In this document: positions 10,193-18,289 of the stretch, one piece after another
Layout of the letters: the number at the start of each line of letters is the position of its first letter
How positions within the stretch are numbered: the first letter of the stretch is position 1
NCBI RefSeq assembly: GCF_036860675.1
Contig: NZ_JAYKGK010000008.1
Span: forward strand, 81,492-145,491
DNA length: 64,000 nt
Source of the DNA: Rosettibacter primus
GTDB taxonomy: Bacteria > Bacteroidota > Ignavibacteria > Ignavibacteriales > Melioribacteraceae
Reading direction: 5' to 3'
The notes under the pieces: generated by a model
What the model was told of the DNA's origin: nothing
Seen by the model: the letters and a program-made list of their open reading frames with translations, nothing else
The model's database searches: none
Position numbers and translations under genes: made by a program

Positions 10193-10705
10193 TTATTTAG
10201 CAATATTTTCTAAAAGTGGTTTATCCTGAAAATCGCGTGCTTTTGTTTTAGCAATCTTTTGTTGTATTGTCATAACTGCATTTATTAAATTTTCTGGTCG
10301 TGGCGGGCATCCTGCTGTATAAACATCGACCGGCAAAAATTGGTCAATTCCTTGAACTACATTATATGAACGATACATTCCACCAGAAGAAGTACATGCA
10401 CCCATTGCAATTACCCATTTTGGTTCAGGCATCTGGTCATAAATTCTTCTTACCACTTGAGCCATTTTATAAGTTACTGTTCCAGCTACAATCATTAAAT
10501 CACACTGGCGCGGTGTAAACCTCATAACTTCTGAACCAAAACGAGCTAAATCATATTTAGGGTCTGCAGCTGCAATTAGTTCAATTGCACAGCATGAGAT
10601 TCCCATAGGCATTGGCCAAACAGAACTTTTTCTTGCCCAAGCAATTACCGCATCTAATGTAGTGATAATAAAACCATCTTTATTTAACTTTGCTTCTAAT
10701 CCCAT
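10193..10705 (-). CDS. nuoB: NADH-quinone oxidoreductase subunit B
   Basis: The subunit holding the N2 4Fe-4S cluster that reduces quinone. I start at MGLEAKLNKD because GAAAGGGGG stands just upstream; the longer in-frame extension is nuoA sequence in another frame. Cluster ligands are Cys38, Cys39, Cys104 and Cys133 in GISCCA, GACTSSGG and GCPPRPE. The length of 170 residues is normal. It overlaps the end of nuoA by 10 bp. Confidence 0.95.
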   Translation of the reverse strand: MGLEAKLNKDGFIITTLDAVIAWARKSSVWPMPMGISCCAIELIAAADPKYDLARFGSEVMRFTPRQCDLMIVAGTVTYKMAQVVRRIYDQMPEPKWVIAMGACTSSGGMYRSYNVVQGIDQFLPVDVYTAGCPPRPENLINAVMTIQQKIAKTKARDFQDKPLLENIAK

Positions 10706-11064
10706 TTTAATCCCCCTTTCATGAGGATATATATAAATCCTATTTCGAGTACTACTAAAAAGATAAACATCGGAAAAAATGCAAAAATTCCACATTGATT
10801 AAAAAGTGATTTAAATTGGACAGCCCACGGGTAAACATAAATAACTTCAATATCAAATATTATGAATAACATTGCAACAAGATAATACTTAACCGAAATT
10901 CGTTCGTGAGTTGTTCCTACAGGATTTTTACCACTTTCATATGGCATTAATTTAACTTTATTTGGCCTATAAGGTCCAAAAATTCTCGAAGAAAGAATAA
11001 TAGCTGCACTTACTATTACAGAGAAAATTAATACAAGAATTATTGGTATATAATCTAATATCAT
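10696..11064 (-). CDS. nuoA: NADH-quinone oxidoreductase subunit A
   Basis: A small three-helix membrane subunit of complex I, 122 residues. It contains the conserved PYESGKNPVGTTHERISVKYY loop region and the acidic FIIFDIEVIYVYPWA helix. It is the first gene of the nuoABCDEF run. The other subunit genes (G to N) are not next to it, because the run ends with nuoF and a flavodoxin. Confidence 0.94.
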   Translation of the reverse strand: MILDYIPIILVLIFSVIVSAAIILSSRIFGPYRPNKVKLMPYESGKNPVGTTHERISVKYYLVAMLFIIFDIEVIYVYPWAVQFKSLFNQCGIFAFFPMFIFLVVLEIGFIYILMKGGLKWD

Positions 11065-11154
11065 AAACAGATTTTCTACTTTTTTATGAATGAAAAATAA
11101 CCTAATTCATTTTATTATGCAAAAGCAGATATTAAGAAGTGATATATAATTAAA

Positions 11155-11186
11155 AATCCCGGTTACTTTTAGAAATAACCGGGATT
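11155..11186 (-). terminator. Rho-independent terminator after lysJ
   Basis: A perfect 11-bp stem (AATCCCGGTTA and its complement) with a 10-base loop, starting 4 bp past the lysJ stop on the minus strand. The minus-strand transcript continues into a U-rich run. It ends the LysW operon before nuoA. Confidence 0.85.
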
Positions 11187-11190
11187 AATT

Positions 11191-12345
11191 TCAGGCAAGC
11201 ACTTCGGCAATTTTTTCTATTGCAATGTCTAAATCTTCATAACTTATTACTAAAGGTGGAAGTAATCTCAACACAGTAGTGCCACCGGGAAGAGTAACAA
11301 CTCCTTTCTTTAATAATTCCACAATAACTGGCTGAGATTTATCTTTTAACTCAATGCCAATCATTAAACCGATTTGACGAACCTCTCTTACTTTTGATAA
11401 TGAATATTTACTTAATTTTTCTTTGAAGTAATTTCCTTTTTGTTCAGCTTGTTCCCACAATTTATTTTCAATCATAAAATCAATTGCAGCGATTCCAGCT
11501 GCACAGGCAAGAGGATTCCCGCCAAAGGTAGAACCATGTTTGCTTTTTTCCATTTTAATTTTATCCGAACAAAGAATTGCACCCATAGGGAATCCACCAG
11601 CAATCGATTTTGCAAGTGTCATTATATCTGCTTCAATATCATAATGTTCTATTGCAAACATTTTTCCTGTTCTGCAAAATCCAGTCTGAATTTCATCAAT
11701 GATTAAGATAATACCTTTTTCATCACATAACTTTCTGACATTCTGAAAAAATTCTTTCTTCCCAATATTAATTCCACCTTCTCCTTGAACTAATTCAAGC
11801 ATAATTCCAGCAGTATCATCATCAACAGCTGCAGCAAGTTTATCAAAATTATTATAAGGAACAAATGTAAAACCTGGGACCAGCGGTTCAAAACCTTCAC
11901 GATATTCAGATTTGTAAGTTGCACTTAAAGCCCCCATTGTTCTCCCATGAAAACCTTTCATTGCAGCAATGAATTTTGTTTTCCTGGTTGTAAATCTTGC
12001 AAATTTAATTGCACCTTCAATTGCTTCTGTTCCTGAATTTGTCAGAAATGCTTTTTTAAGATTCTTTGGTGCAATACTAAAAAGTTTTTCAAGAAATAAA
12101 GCTTTTTTATCGTTATAAAAAGTATTCGGACATGTTATTAGTGTAGAAGCTTGTTTTGAGATTGCATCTGCAACTTTATCGTTGCAATGTCCTACATTAG
12201 CAACGCTAATTCCTGCAGCTAAATCAATATATTCATTTCCCTGGTCATCCCAAAGTCGTGCCCCTTTTCCTTTTACAAAAACAATATCTCGCATTGGATA
12301 AACTTCAATTTCGTATTGCTGTTGAAGTGCTTTGTAATCAGTCAT
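11191..12345 (-). CDS. lysJ: LysW-carrier aminotransferase (LysJ/ArgD family)
   Basis: A class III PLP-dependent aminotransferase of 384 residues. In LysW pathways it converts the carrier-bound semialdehyde to LysW-bound lysine or ornithine. I place the start at MTDYKALQQQ because GAGGTTTC precedes it; a longer start would overlap lysZ by 26 bp. The PLP lysine is about residue 246 (TLAKSIAGG), with DEIQTG and NSGTEA also conserved. It is the last gene of the operon and is followed by a terminator. Plain ArgD is indistinguishable by motif; the operon argues for LysJ. Confidence 0.88.
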   Translation of the reverse strand: MTDYKALQQQYEIEVYPMRDIVFVKGKGARLWDDQGNEYIDLAAGISVANVGHCNDKVADAISKQASTLITCPNTFYNDKKALFLEKLFSIAPKNLKKAFLTNSGTEAIEGAIKFARFTTRKTKFIAAMKGFHGRTMGALSATYKSEYREGFEPLVPGFTFVPYNNFDKLAAAVDDDTAGIMLELVQGEGGINIGKKEFFQNVRKLCDEKGIILIIDEIQTGFCRTGKMFAIEHYDIEADIMTLAKSIAGGFPMGAILCSDKIKMEKSKHGSTFGGNPLACAAGIAAIDFMIENKLWEQAEQKGNYFKEKLSKYSLSKVREVRQIGLMIGIELKDKSQPVIVELLKKGVVTLPGGTTVLRLLPPLVISYEDLDIAIEKIAEVLA

Positions 12346-12361
12346 TTTTGAAACCTCATTT

Positions 12362-13153
12362 CTATGAAATAATTGTCCCTTTACCATTTAATGCATCTAT
12401 AACTGGATGCTCAGTTCGGCCATCTGAAATTATAACTGTTGTATTTCCAGTTTCAAATAATTTTCGAAGTGCTAAAATTTTTCTTTTCATTCTCCCTTCA
12501 ACTTTTTGTTCCATTGCCTCAAGTTCTTCTTTTGACATTTTAGCAACTAGTGATGATTCATCATTTTTGTCAAGTAAAAATCCTGGAGCTTCAATTAAGG
12601 AAATAATTTTCTCTGCATTGAATTCACTTTGTAATAGTGCTACTATATCATCATTTTCTGAATTAATTGCAAAATTATTTTCATCTATTAATGGAACGCA
12701 TAAAACGGGAGTATAGCCATTATCAAGCAATAAATTTAATAGATGTTTATTAACTGACTTTGGTTTTCCGGAAAAATCTCTTAATAAAAGAGTTTTGCCG
12801 CCTTCTCGAACTTTTATTCCACTATTTCTTTTTCCAACTATGACTTTGCCGTCAAGTCCACTTAATCCAACTGCATTAATTCCATTTTGCTGACAGAGTT
12901 CTACAATTCTTTTGTTCTTCAGTCCTGCATAAGTCATCATCATCAAATCGATTGTTTCTTCGCTGCTCAAAACAGAATCATAGCCAGATAAAGAAGTAAC
13001 AATTTTTTTTTGATAATTTAATTTTTGTGCTATCTCGTCTCTTAAAGCATTTGCACCGTGAACTATAATAAATTTTTCATTAATTGTTGAAAGGTCTGAA
13101 ATAATTCCTTTTAGATTAATTTCTTTTCCACCACCAATTTTAATCAAATACAT
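12362..13153 (-). CDS. lysZ: LysW-aminoadipate/glutamate kinase
   Basis: An amino-acid kinase of the ArgB fold, 263 residues. It phosphorylates the side-chain carboxyl of the LysW-bound substrate. The N-terminal KIGGGK phosphate loop, the GLSGLDG segment and the INSENDDIVALL nucleotide site are visible. Its start overlaps the end of the amidotransferase-like gene by 10 bp, so the two are translationally coupled. The distance to lysJ is 16 bp. Confidence 0.9.
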   Translation of the reverse strand: MYLIKIGGGKEINLKGIISDLSTINEKFIIVHGANALRDEIAQKLNYQKKIVTSLSGYDSVLSSEETIDLMMMTYAGLKNKRIVELCQQNGINAVGLSGLDGKVIVGKRNSGIKVREGGKTLLLRDFSGKPKSVNKHLLNLLLDNGYTPVLCVPLIDENNFAINSENDDIVALLQSEFNAEKIISLIEAPGFLLDKNDESSLVAKMSKEELEAMEQKVEGRMKRKILALRKLFETGNTTVIISDGRTEHPVIDALNGKGTIIS

Positions 13154-13788
13154 TTGAACTCCATCAATGAATTATTTGGAATAGATTGCCAGTTATCTTC
13201 ATTCATAAATTTATCTGAACAAATAAGAATTAAATCTTCAGTAATTTTTTTATGCATTGTAAAATAATCTTCATCTTCATTAAATAAAGAATAAAGATAA
13301 GCATTTTCTTTATCTGCAATGATAAAATTCATTGCTCGGACATAAGAAGATTTTTTTATAATTATTTCAGTTCCTTTTTTAATCGCATCTTTAATGCTTC
13401 CCTTATCAAATCTTTTTATGTAATTAAAAATTTTTTCTGCACCAATTCTTCCTTCTTCTTTTATTTTAACACCGCGAAGTTCACCATTAAAAATGAAGAC
13501 GTAATTATCATCATAAAACGGCATATTATTTTCTATGCTAATTCCTTCATCGCGAAAAGCACTTCGTGCATGAGCTATTAATCTTTTTGTCGAACCAAAA
13601 TGATGAAAATCATCTTCCCAGATTGGTTTTATGTTTTTGTAAAAATTCCATTTATTGTTTCGCCAGTAAGCACAACCCCACCCATGACCTTGATATTCCT
13701 TACTTATTTTTGATATTTCTGCAAATTTCAAAAGATAATCTTTAGCATTAAATTCATATTTAGAATTTACATACAACAGTCTGCACAT
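13144..13788 (-). CDS. Class II glutamine amidotransferase-like Ntn hydrolase in the LysW operon
   Basis: A 214-residue protein with the N-terminal nucleophile architecture of class II glutamine amidotransferases (YafJ/COG0121 type). After Met removal the N-terminal residue is Cys2 (MCRLL), and the family motifs GHGWGCAYW, LIAHARSAF, ENNMPF and FIFNGEL are present. Such enzymes hydrolyse the gamma-amide of glutamine. There is no fused synthetase domain. It lies between lysY and lysZ and overlaps lysZ, yet no step of the known pathway needs ammonia, and lysK is absent here. LysW holds its cargo as an amide on a gamma-carboxyl of glutamate, so I infer that this protein may release the product from LysW. 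That role is a hypothesis. Confidence 0.72.
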   Translation of the reverse strand: MCRLLYVNSKYEFNAKDYLLKFAEISKISKEYQGHGWGCAYWRNNKWNFYKNIKPIWEDDFHHFGSTKRLIAHARSAFRDEGISIENNMPFYDDNYVFIFNGELRGVKIKEEGRIGAEKIFNYIKRFDKGSIKDAIKKGTEIIIKKSSYVRAMNFIIADKENAYLYSLFNEDEDYFTMHKKITEDLILICSDKFMNEDNWQSIPNNSLMEFKCI

Positions 13789-13892
13789 TTTTTCTCCATA
13801 ACATAACAGTTATAATTTTATCTCATCTTAATAAACTTATTCTTTTTAAGTAATATCAAAGTAAATTAAATCATCAATCAAAATGAAAAAAA

Positions 13893-14939
13893 TTAAATTG
13901 GATGAAGTCCTGGAAATTCAAGACCAGTTTTTTCATCAAATCCGAACATGATATTAAATGCCTGAACAGCTTGACCTGCTGCTCCTTTCATTAAATTATC
14001 AATTGCACTTATAACAACAAGTCGATTTGAGAATTCATCTTTTTTAAAACCAATATCACAGTAATTTGTACCAATCAATAATTTTGGTTCGGGGTATCTG
14101 TAAATTCCTTCGTTTTCTTTCACAATACGAATAAATGGTTCATTACCATAAGCTTCGCGATAAATTTTCCATATATCTTTTTCAGTTAAATTTTCTTTTA
14201 AGAATACATGACATGTTGCAAGCAAGCCACGGACAATATCAATAGCAGTAGCAGAGAAATGAACCTGAATTTTTTTACCAAAAGATAATTCCTGTAAAAT
14301 TTCAGCAGTATGTCTGTGTTGAGTTGGCATATAAGATCTAACAACTCCACTTCTTTCAGGATGATGAGAACCCTCATTAACTTTATTGCCGCCTTCACTT
14401 GAACCAACTTTTACTTCAATTACAGTTCTATCTTCTTCGACAAGTCCATTTTTATACAAAGGATATAAACCAAGTATACTTGCGGTTGCATTGCATCCTG
14501 CACTCGAAATAAAATTAGATTGTTTCATCTCTTCACGATGAAGTTCAGGAATACCATAGACAAATTCGTTTAATAAGTCTGGGCGTGTATGTTTGTGGCC
14601 ATACCATTTTTCATATTCAGAAGCATCTTTTAATCTAAAATCTGCACTCAAATCAATTATTTTTGGAGCAATTTTTTTGAATGCATCAATTTTATTTTGA
14701 GAACTATTATGAGGGAGACAAAGAAATAATAAATCACACTCTTCAAGCTCATTAATTGAATTAAATTTCAGTGTTGTAACTTTTCTTAAATTTGGATGAA
14801 TTTTATGAACAAATTTTCCGGTATTACTTTCAGAAGTAACCTGTTTTATTTCAACAAAAGGATGAAACAGCAATAATCTAAGAAGTTCACCTCCAGTGTA
14901 ACCAGAAGCACCTACTATGGAGATTTTAATCTTTTCCAT
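13893..14939 (-). CDS. lysY: LysW-aminoadipyl/glutamyl-phosphate reductase (ArgC family)
   Basis: An NADPH-dependent reductase of the ArgC/LysY family, 348 residues. It reduces the acyl phosphate made by LysZ to the semialdehyde. The N-terminal Rossmann motif is GASGYTGGELLRLL, the catalytic Cys sits in SSAGCNATA, and the conserved His lies in MPTQHRHTAEI. It starts 1 bp after lysX ends. The sequence alone does not separate LysY from ArgC; lysX and lysW upstream support the carrier-linked role. Confidence 0.9.
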   Translation of the reverse strand: MEKIKISIVGASGYTGGELLRLLLFHPFVEIKQVTSESNTGKFVHKIHPNLRKVTTLKFNSINELEECDLLFLCLPHNSSQNKIDAFKKIAPKIIDLSADFRLKDASEYEKWYGHKHTRPDLLNEFVYGIPELHREEMKQSNFISSAGCNATASILGLYPLYKNGLVEEDRTVIEVKVGSSEGGNKVNEGSHHPERSGVVRSYMPTQHRHTAEILQELSFGKKIQVHFSATAIDIVRGLLATCHVFLKENLTEKDIWKIYREAYGNEPFIRIVKENEGIYRYPEPKLLIGTNYCDIGFKKDEFSNRLVVISAIDNLMKGAAGQAVQAFNIMFGFDEKTGLEFPGLHPI

Positions 14940-15785
14940 TTATTTCTCCTCTGCAACTCTCAAGATATATTCAACCATTTTTTTAGGAATATTTACACCC
15001 GTAGTTACGATGCTGTTTTTATATTCCATTGTATAATTAACTTCATTTACCAAAAAGCCGTTTTCAGTTTCGAAGATATCGATAGCAACAATACCTCCGC
15101 CTACTGCTTTGGCAGCACGTAAGGATATATCACGAAGTTCATCAGTTACAGGACAATTAGAAGCAATGCCACCTCGAGCTGTATTTGTAATCCAGTGAGG
15201 TGATGTTCTATAAATTGCTGCAATACATTCGTCGCCAACCACAAAGCTACGAATGTCTCTTCCTTTTTTTTCGACATATTTTTGAATATAGAAAATAGAA
15301 TGATGATAAGAACCTAAAATAGTTTTATGTTCAAGAATAGCTTCTGCTGCATCGCGGTCATTAATTTTCGAAAGCAGTCTACCCCATGAACCAACAGCTG
15401 GTTTAAGAACAACCGGATAACCCATTTCTTCAATAGCTTTTAGAGCTGATTCTTCTGTAAATGCAACTCTAACTTCCGGTTGCGGAACATTATGTTCGGC
15501 AAGAGCAACAGAAGTAAGCAGTTTATCACCACAAATAGTAGCAACATGATAAGTATTAACACATTTAATTCCTGCTGCTTCAAAAAGTCGTAAGCTATGC
15601 AGTGCCCGTGAGTGATTAATACATCTTTCAACAACAACATCTAAGTCAAAATGGTCTTTGCCAAGATTAAATGTTATCTCACGGTCATCAATCATAACCA
15701 ATTCAACACCTTTAATTGCGTTGAATTCATCAATTAGAAATTTTTCATCTTTTCTTATCAATGAATGAAGTAATCCGATTTTCAT
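14940..15785 (-). CDS. lysX: LysW ligase, ATP-grasp (LysX)
   Basis: An ATP-grasp ligase of 281 residues that joins the alpha-amino group of aminoadipate or glutamate to the gamma-carboxyl of the C-terminal Glu of LysW. The ATP-grasp core shows VLKPAVGSWGR, the RSFVVGDECIAAIYR strand, the NTARGG loop and the metal-binding VNEVNYTMEYKNS segment. It resembles RimK/LysX rather than biotin carboxylases. It is 43 bp from the homocitrate synthase gene and abuts lysY. Confidence 0.92.
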   Translation of the reverse strand: MKIGLLHSLIRKDEKFLIDEFNAIKGVELVMIDDREITFNLGKDHFDLDVVVERCINHSRALHSLRLFEAAGIKCVNTYHVATICGDKLLTSVALAEHNVPQPEVRVAFTEESALKAIEEMGYPVVLKPAVGSWGRLLSKINDRDAAEAILEHKTILGSYHHSIFYIQKYVEKKGRDIRSFVVGDECIAAIYRTSPHWITNTARGGIASNCPVTDELRDISLRAAKAVGGGIVAIDIFETENGFLVNEVNYTMEYKNSIVTTGVNIPKKMVEYILRVAEEK

Positions 15786-15828
15786 TTTTAATATTCTCCC
15801 TAATTAAATAAAAAAGAGCAGAAATTTT

Positions 15829-16983
15829 TCAGCGTTTATAGGTTAGATGATGTTTGACAGCATCTACGATGTGTTTAAGTTCGGCAAGGTCGACCATCCG
15901 TCCTTTCTGACCAACAGATTTTACTTCCTTCAAAATATCATATTGCGTCTGCTCATCAAGTTCTGATTCACCAATTAAATTTAATGCATATCTTAGTGAT
16001 GCGATTCCCGACATATGGTCTAAAGCAAAACTTCTTTCTCTACCAATAACTGCAGGACTTAAGCTTTCATAATGCATTGGATTGATAGAAGCAGCGTGGG
16101 TATGAACTCCGGCACAGTGAGTAAATGCATTCATACCAGTAATCGGGAAATTAGCTGGTATTGGAATCCCAGAATGTTTACTAACTAGATTATATAAATC
16201 AATAAGTTTGTGAAGATTCCATCGATTTTCTCCAAAATCTACTGTAAGAACAACCAGTAATTGAGCTAAATCGACTATACCTGCTCTTTCACCCAAACTA
16301 AGAGTTGTTGCGTCAATTATATCGGCTCCAGCGCGATATGCATCAAGTGCATTTGCGAGTGCCAGTCCTCTATCATTATGGCAATGCACAGCAACTTTAG
16401 GATATAAATTTCTCTTATTAAATTCTTCTTTCAATCTTGAAATATAATCATACATACTTCTCTTGCCTGGTATCATGTATCCTGTAGTATCAGCAACACT
16501 GATAATGTCGGCTCCTGCTTCAATAGCAGCAACAGAAGCTTTCACAACATTTTCAAACTGTGACCTTACAGTATCTTCAGGAGTATATCGAATTAATAAA
16601 TCAGGTTTTTGACTTTTAGCGTATTTAATTATATCGGTAATTTGTTTAATTGCACTATCGAGGTCTTTCTTAAAAACTGTGTTTAATCTTTCATCGGATA
16701 CGCAATAAAAAACACCAATAAAGCCTACACCACATTCAAGTGCCATGTCAACATCCTGTTTTAATGACCTTGAATGAGCTCCTACAATAGCCTTATAATT
16801 TTTTTGAGCAATAGATTTTACAGCTTCATGAATTTCAGGCGTAACCATTGGATGCCCGGCTTCGATAATATCGATGCCGATTTCATCGAGTAAATTTGCA
16901 ATTGCAAGCTTGATGTGCTTATCAAAATAAACACCGGGGGTTTGTTCCCCTTCTCTTAAAGTTGAGTCTAAAACCCAGACCAA
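15829..16983 (-). CDS. Homocitrate synthase-like enzyme (LeuA/LysS family)
   Basis: A 384-residue alpha-isopropylmalate/homocitrate synthase-family enzyme, probably making homocitrate for the aminoadipate route. Family motifs are DSTLREGEQTPG at the N-terminus, HCHNDRGLALANA and GERAGIVDL. It lacks the long regulatory C-terminus of LeuA. The only possible start is TTG directly after the lysW stop codon, preceded by GGGGAG inside lysW; the two genes are in the same frame. Homoaconitase and homoisocitrate dehydrogenase are not in this window. A citramalate or NifV-type role is possible, but the neighbours favour lysine synthesis. Confidence 0.82.
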   Translation of the reverse strand: MVWVLDSTLREGEQTPGVYFDKHIKLAIANLLDEIGIDIIEAGHPMVTPEIHEAVKSIAQKNYKAIVGAHSRSLKQDVDMALECGVGFIGVFYCVSDERLNTVFKKDLDSAIKQITDIIKYAKSQKPDLLIRYTPEDTVRSQFENVVKASVAAIEAGADIISVADTTGYMIPGKRSMYDYISRLKEEFNKRNLYPKVAVHCHNDRGLALANALDAYRAGADIIDATTLSLGERAGIVDLAQLLVVLTVDFGENRWNLHKLIDLYNLVSKHSGIPIPANFPITGMNAFTHCAGVHTHAASINPMHYESLSPAVIGRERSFALDHMSGIASLRYALNLIGESELDEQTQYDILKEVKSVGQKGRMVDLAELKHIVDAVKHHLTYKR

Positions 16984-17151
16984 TTATTCTCCCCAATCTT
17001 CTTCTTCTTGAGGTGCTTCGTTTAATGTTGGAGGGTTAAGAGAAACAACTTCAAGTTCAGTTCCACAATCGGGACATTCAAGTAATTCTCCAACTACTGT
17101 CCCTTCCTTTAATTCAATCATTGCACCACAAACAGGGCATTCTGCTTTCAT
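16984..17151 (-). CDS. lysW: Amino-group carrier protein LysW
   Basis: A 55-residue acidic carrier protein. The start MKAECPVCG has AGGAGCAAT upstream; a longer in-frame version would add 17 basic and hydrophobic residues and lacks this support. The zinc ribbon is CPVC...CPDC. The C-terminus EEEDWGE matches the EDWGE tail whose last Glu carries the substrate during lysine or arginine synthesis. It is the first gene of the operon. Its TAA stop is followed at once, in frame, by the TTG start of the next gene. Confidence 0.93.
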   Translation of the reverse strand: MKAECPVCGAMIELKEGTVVGELLECPDCGTELEVVSLNPPTLNEAPQEEEDWGE

Positions 17152-17237
17152 ATTGCTCCTAAAATTTTTTGCGAAGATAAAAAATATTTTGCGGCTTTGC
17201 AATAAAAACAGTTGTTAAAAAAAATATTTTTTAATTT

Positions 17238-17255
17238 TATGCATAATAATGCATA
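17238..17255. promoter_or_regulatory. ARG-box-like operator upstream of the LysW operon
   Basis: An 18-bp palindrome, TATGCAT-AATA-ATGCATA, lies 87 bp upstream of the lysW start. It fits the general ArgR operator pattern (TNTGNAT, four A/T, ATNCANA) at every fixed position. The location suits control of the LysW operon by an arginine repressor. No argR gene is in the window, and A+T-rich DNA makes chance matches possible. Confidence 0.42.
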
Positions 17256-17283
17256 ATTATAAGTTAAATATTTATAAAAATTT

Positions 17284-18270
17284 TCAAACTGTATCGAGTC
17301 TCTTAATAATTTCTACAGAATCTATACCTTCTGCTTGAGCAGAAAAATTCGGAATTATACGATGACGTAAAACTGGAATAAGAAATGTTCTCACATCTTC
17401 AATTGACGGAGTAAATCTTCCTTCCATTACTGCTTTTGTTTTTGCAGCAAGTATTAAATACTGTGATGCCCTTGGACCTGCACCCCAACTTATCCAATCT
17501 TTAATAAATTTATTTGTTCCATCGACTGGACGTGTTGATTTAACAAATTTAACAGCATATTCGATAACATTTTCTGCAACTGGAACTCTCGTGATAAAAT
17601 CCTGAAAGAAAATTATATCTTCAGCATTAAGTATCTTTTGCAATTCTGGTTTATAATCGCTTGTAGTTTGTTTTATAATTTTAATTTCTTCATCAAAAGA
17701 CGGATAATCAAGCCAGAGATTGAACATAAATCTATCAAGCTGTGCTTCAGGTAATGGATAAGTTCCTTCTTGTTCAATAGGATTTTGTGTTGCAAGCACA
17801 AAAAATGGTTCTTCGAGTTTGTATGTAACACCAGCTGCAGTGACTTTATGTTCCTGCATAGCTTCGAGTAATGCTGATTGAGTTTTGGGAGGAGTGCGAT
17901 TTATTTCATCTGCAAGAATAATATTTGCAAAAATTGGTCCTTTTATAAATCTAAAATCTCTCTTTTTAGTTATCGAATCTTCTTCAATTATTTCTGTTCC
18001 TGTAATATCACTTGGCATTAAATCAGGGGTAAATTGAATACGACTAAATTTTAAATCGAGTACTTCTGAGAGTGTTTTAATTAAAAGAGTTTTTGCTAGA
18101 CCAGGGACTCCAACTAAAAGGCAATGGCCTCTTGACAACAAACTTACAATTAAGTTACTAATAATTTCTTCCTGTCCAACTATGACCTTTGAAATTTCCT
18201 TTTTAATTTCTTTAACAGCTTCAGATAGTTTTTCAACTATCTCAATATCATTTATATTTTTGTTATTCAC
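17284..18270 (-). CDS. MoxR-family AAA+ ATPase
   Basis: A 328-residue AAA+ ATPase of the MoxR class, which usually acts as a chaperone-like ATPase maturing metal- or VWA-domain proteins. Walker A is GVPGLAKTLL, Walker B is ILADEINR, the sensor region is LATQNPIEQEGTYPLPEAQ, and the C-terminal lid domain is complete. Usual partners (DUF58 and VWA proteins) are not adjacent. Instead it follows three parvulin genes on the same strand with a 19-bp gap, which may link it to envelope protein folding. Confidence 0.9.
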   Translation of the reverse strand: MNNKNINDIEIVEKLSEAVKEIKKEISKVIVGQEEIISNLIVSLLSRGHCLLVGVPGLAKTLLIKTLSEVLDLKFSRIQFTPDLMPSDITGTEIIEEDSITKKRDFRFIKGPIFANIILADEINRTPPKTQSALLEAMQEHKVTAAGVTYKLEEPFFVLATQNPIEQEGTYPLPEAQLDRFMFNLWLDYPSFDEEIKIIKQTTSDYKPELQKILNAEDIIFFQDFITRVPVAENVIEYAVKFVKSTRPVDGTNKFIKDWISWGAGPRASQYLILAAKTKAVMEGRFTPSIEDVRTFLIPVLRHRIIPNFSAQAEGIDSVEIIKRLDTV

Positions 18271-18289
18271 TTTATTCCTTTTGATTTAT

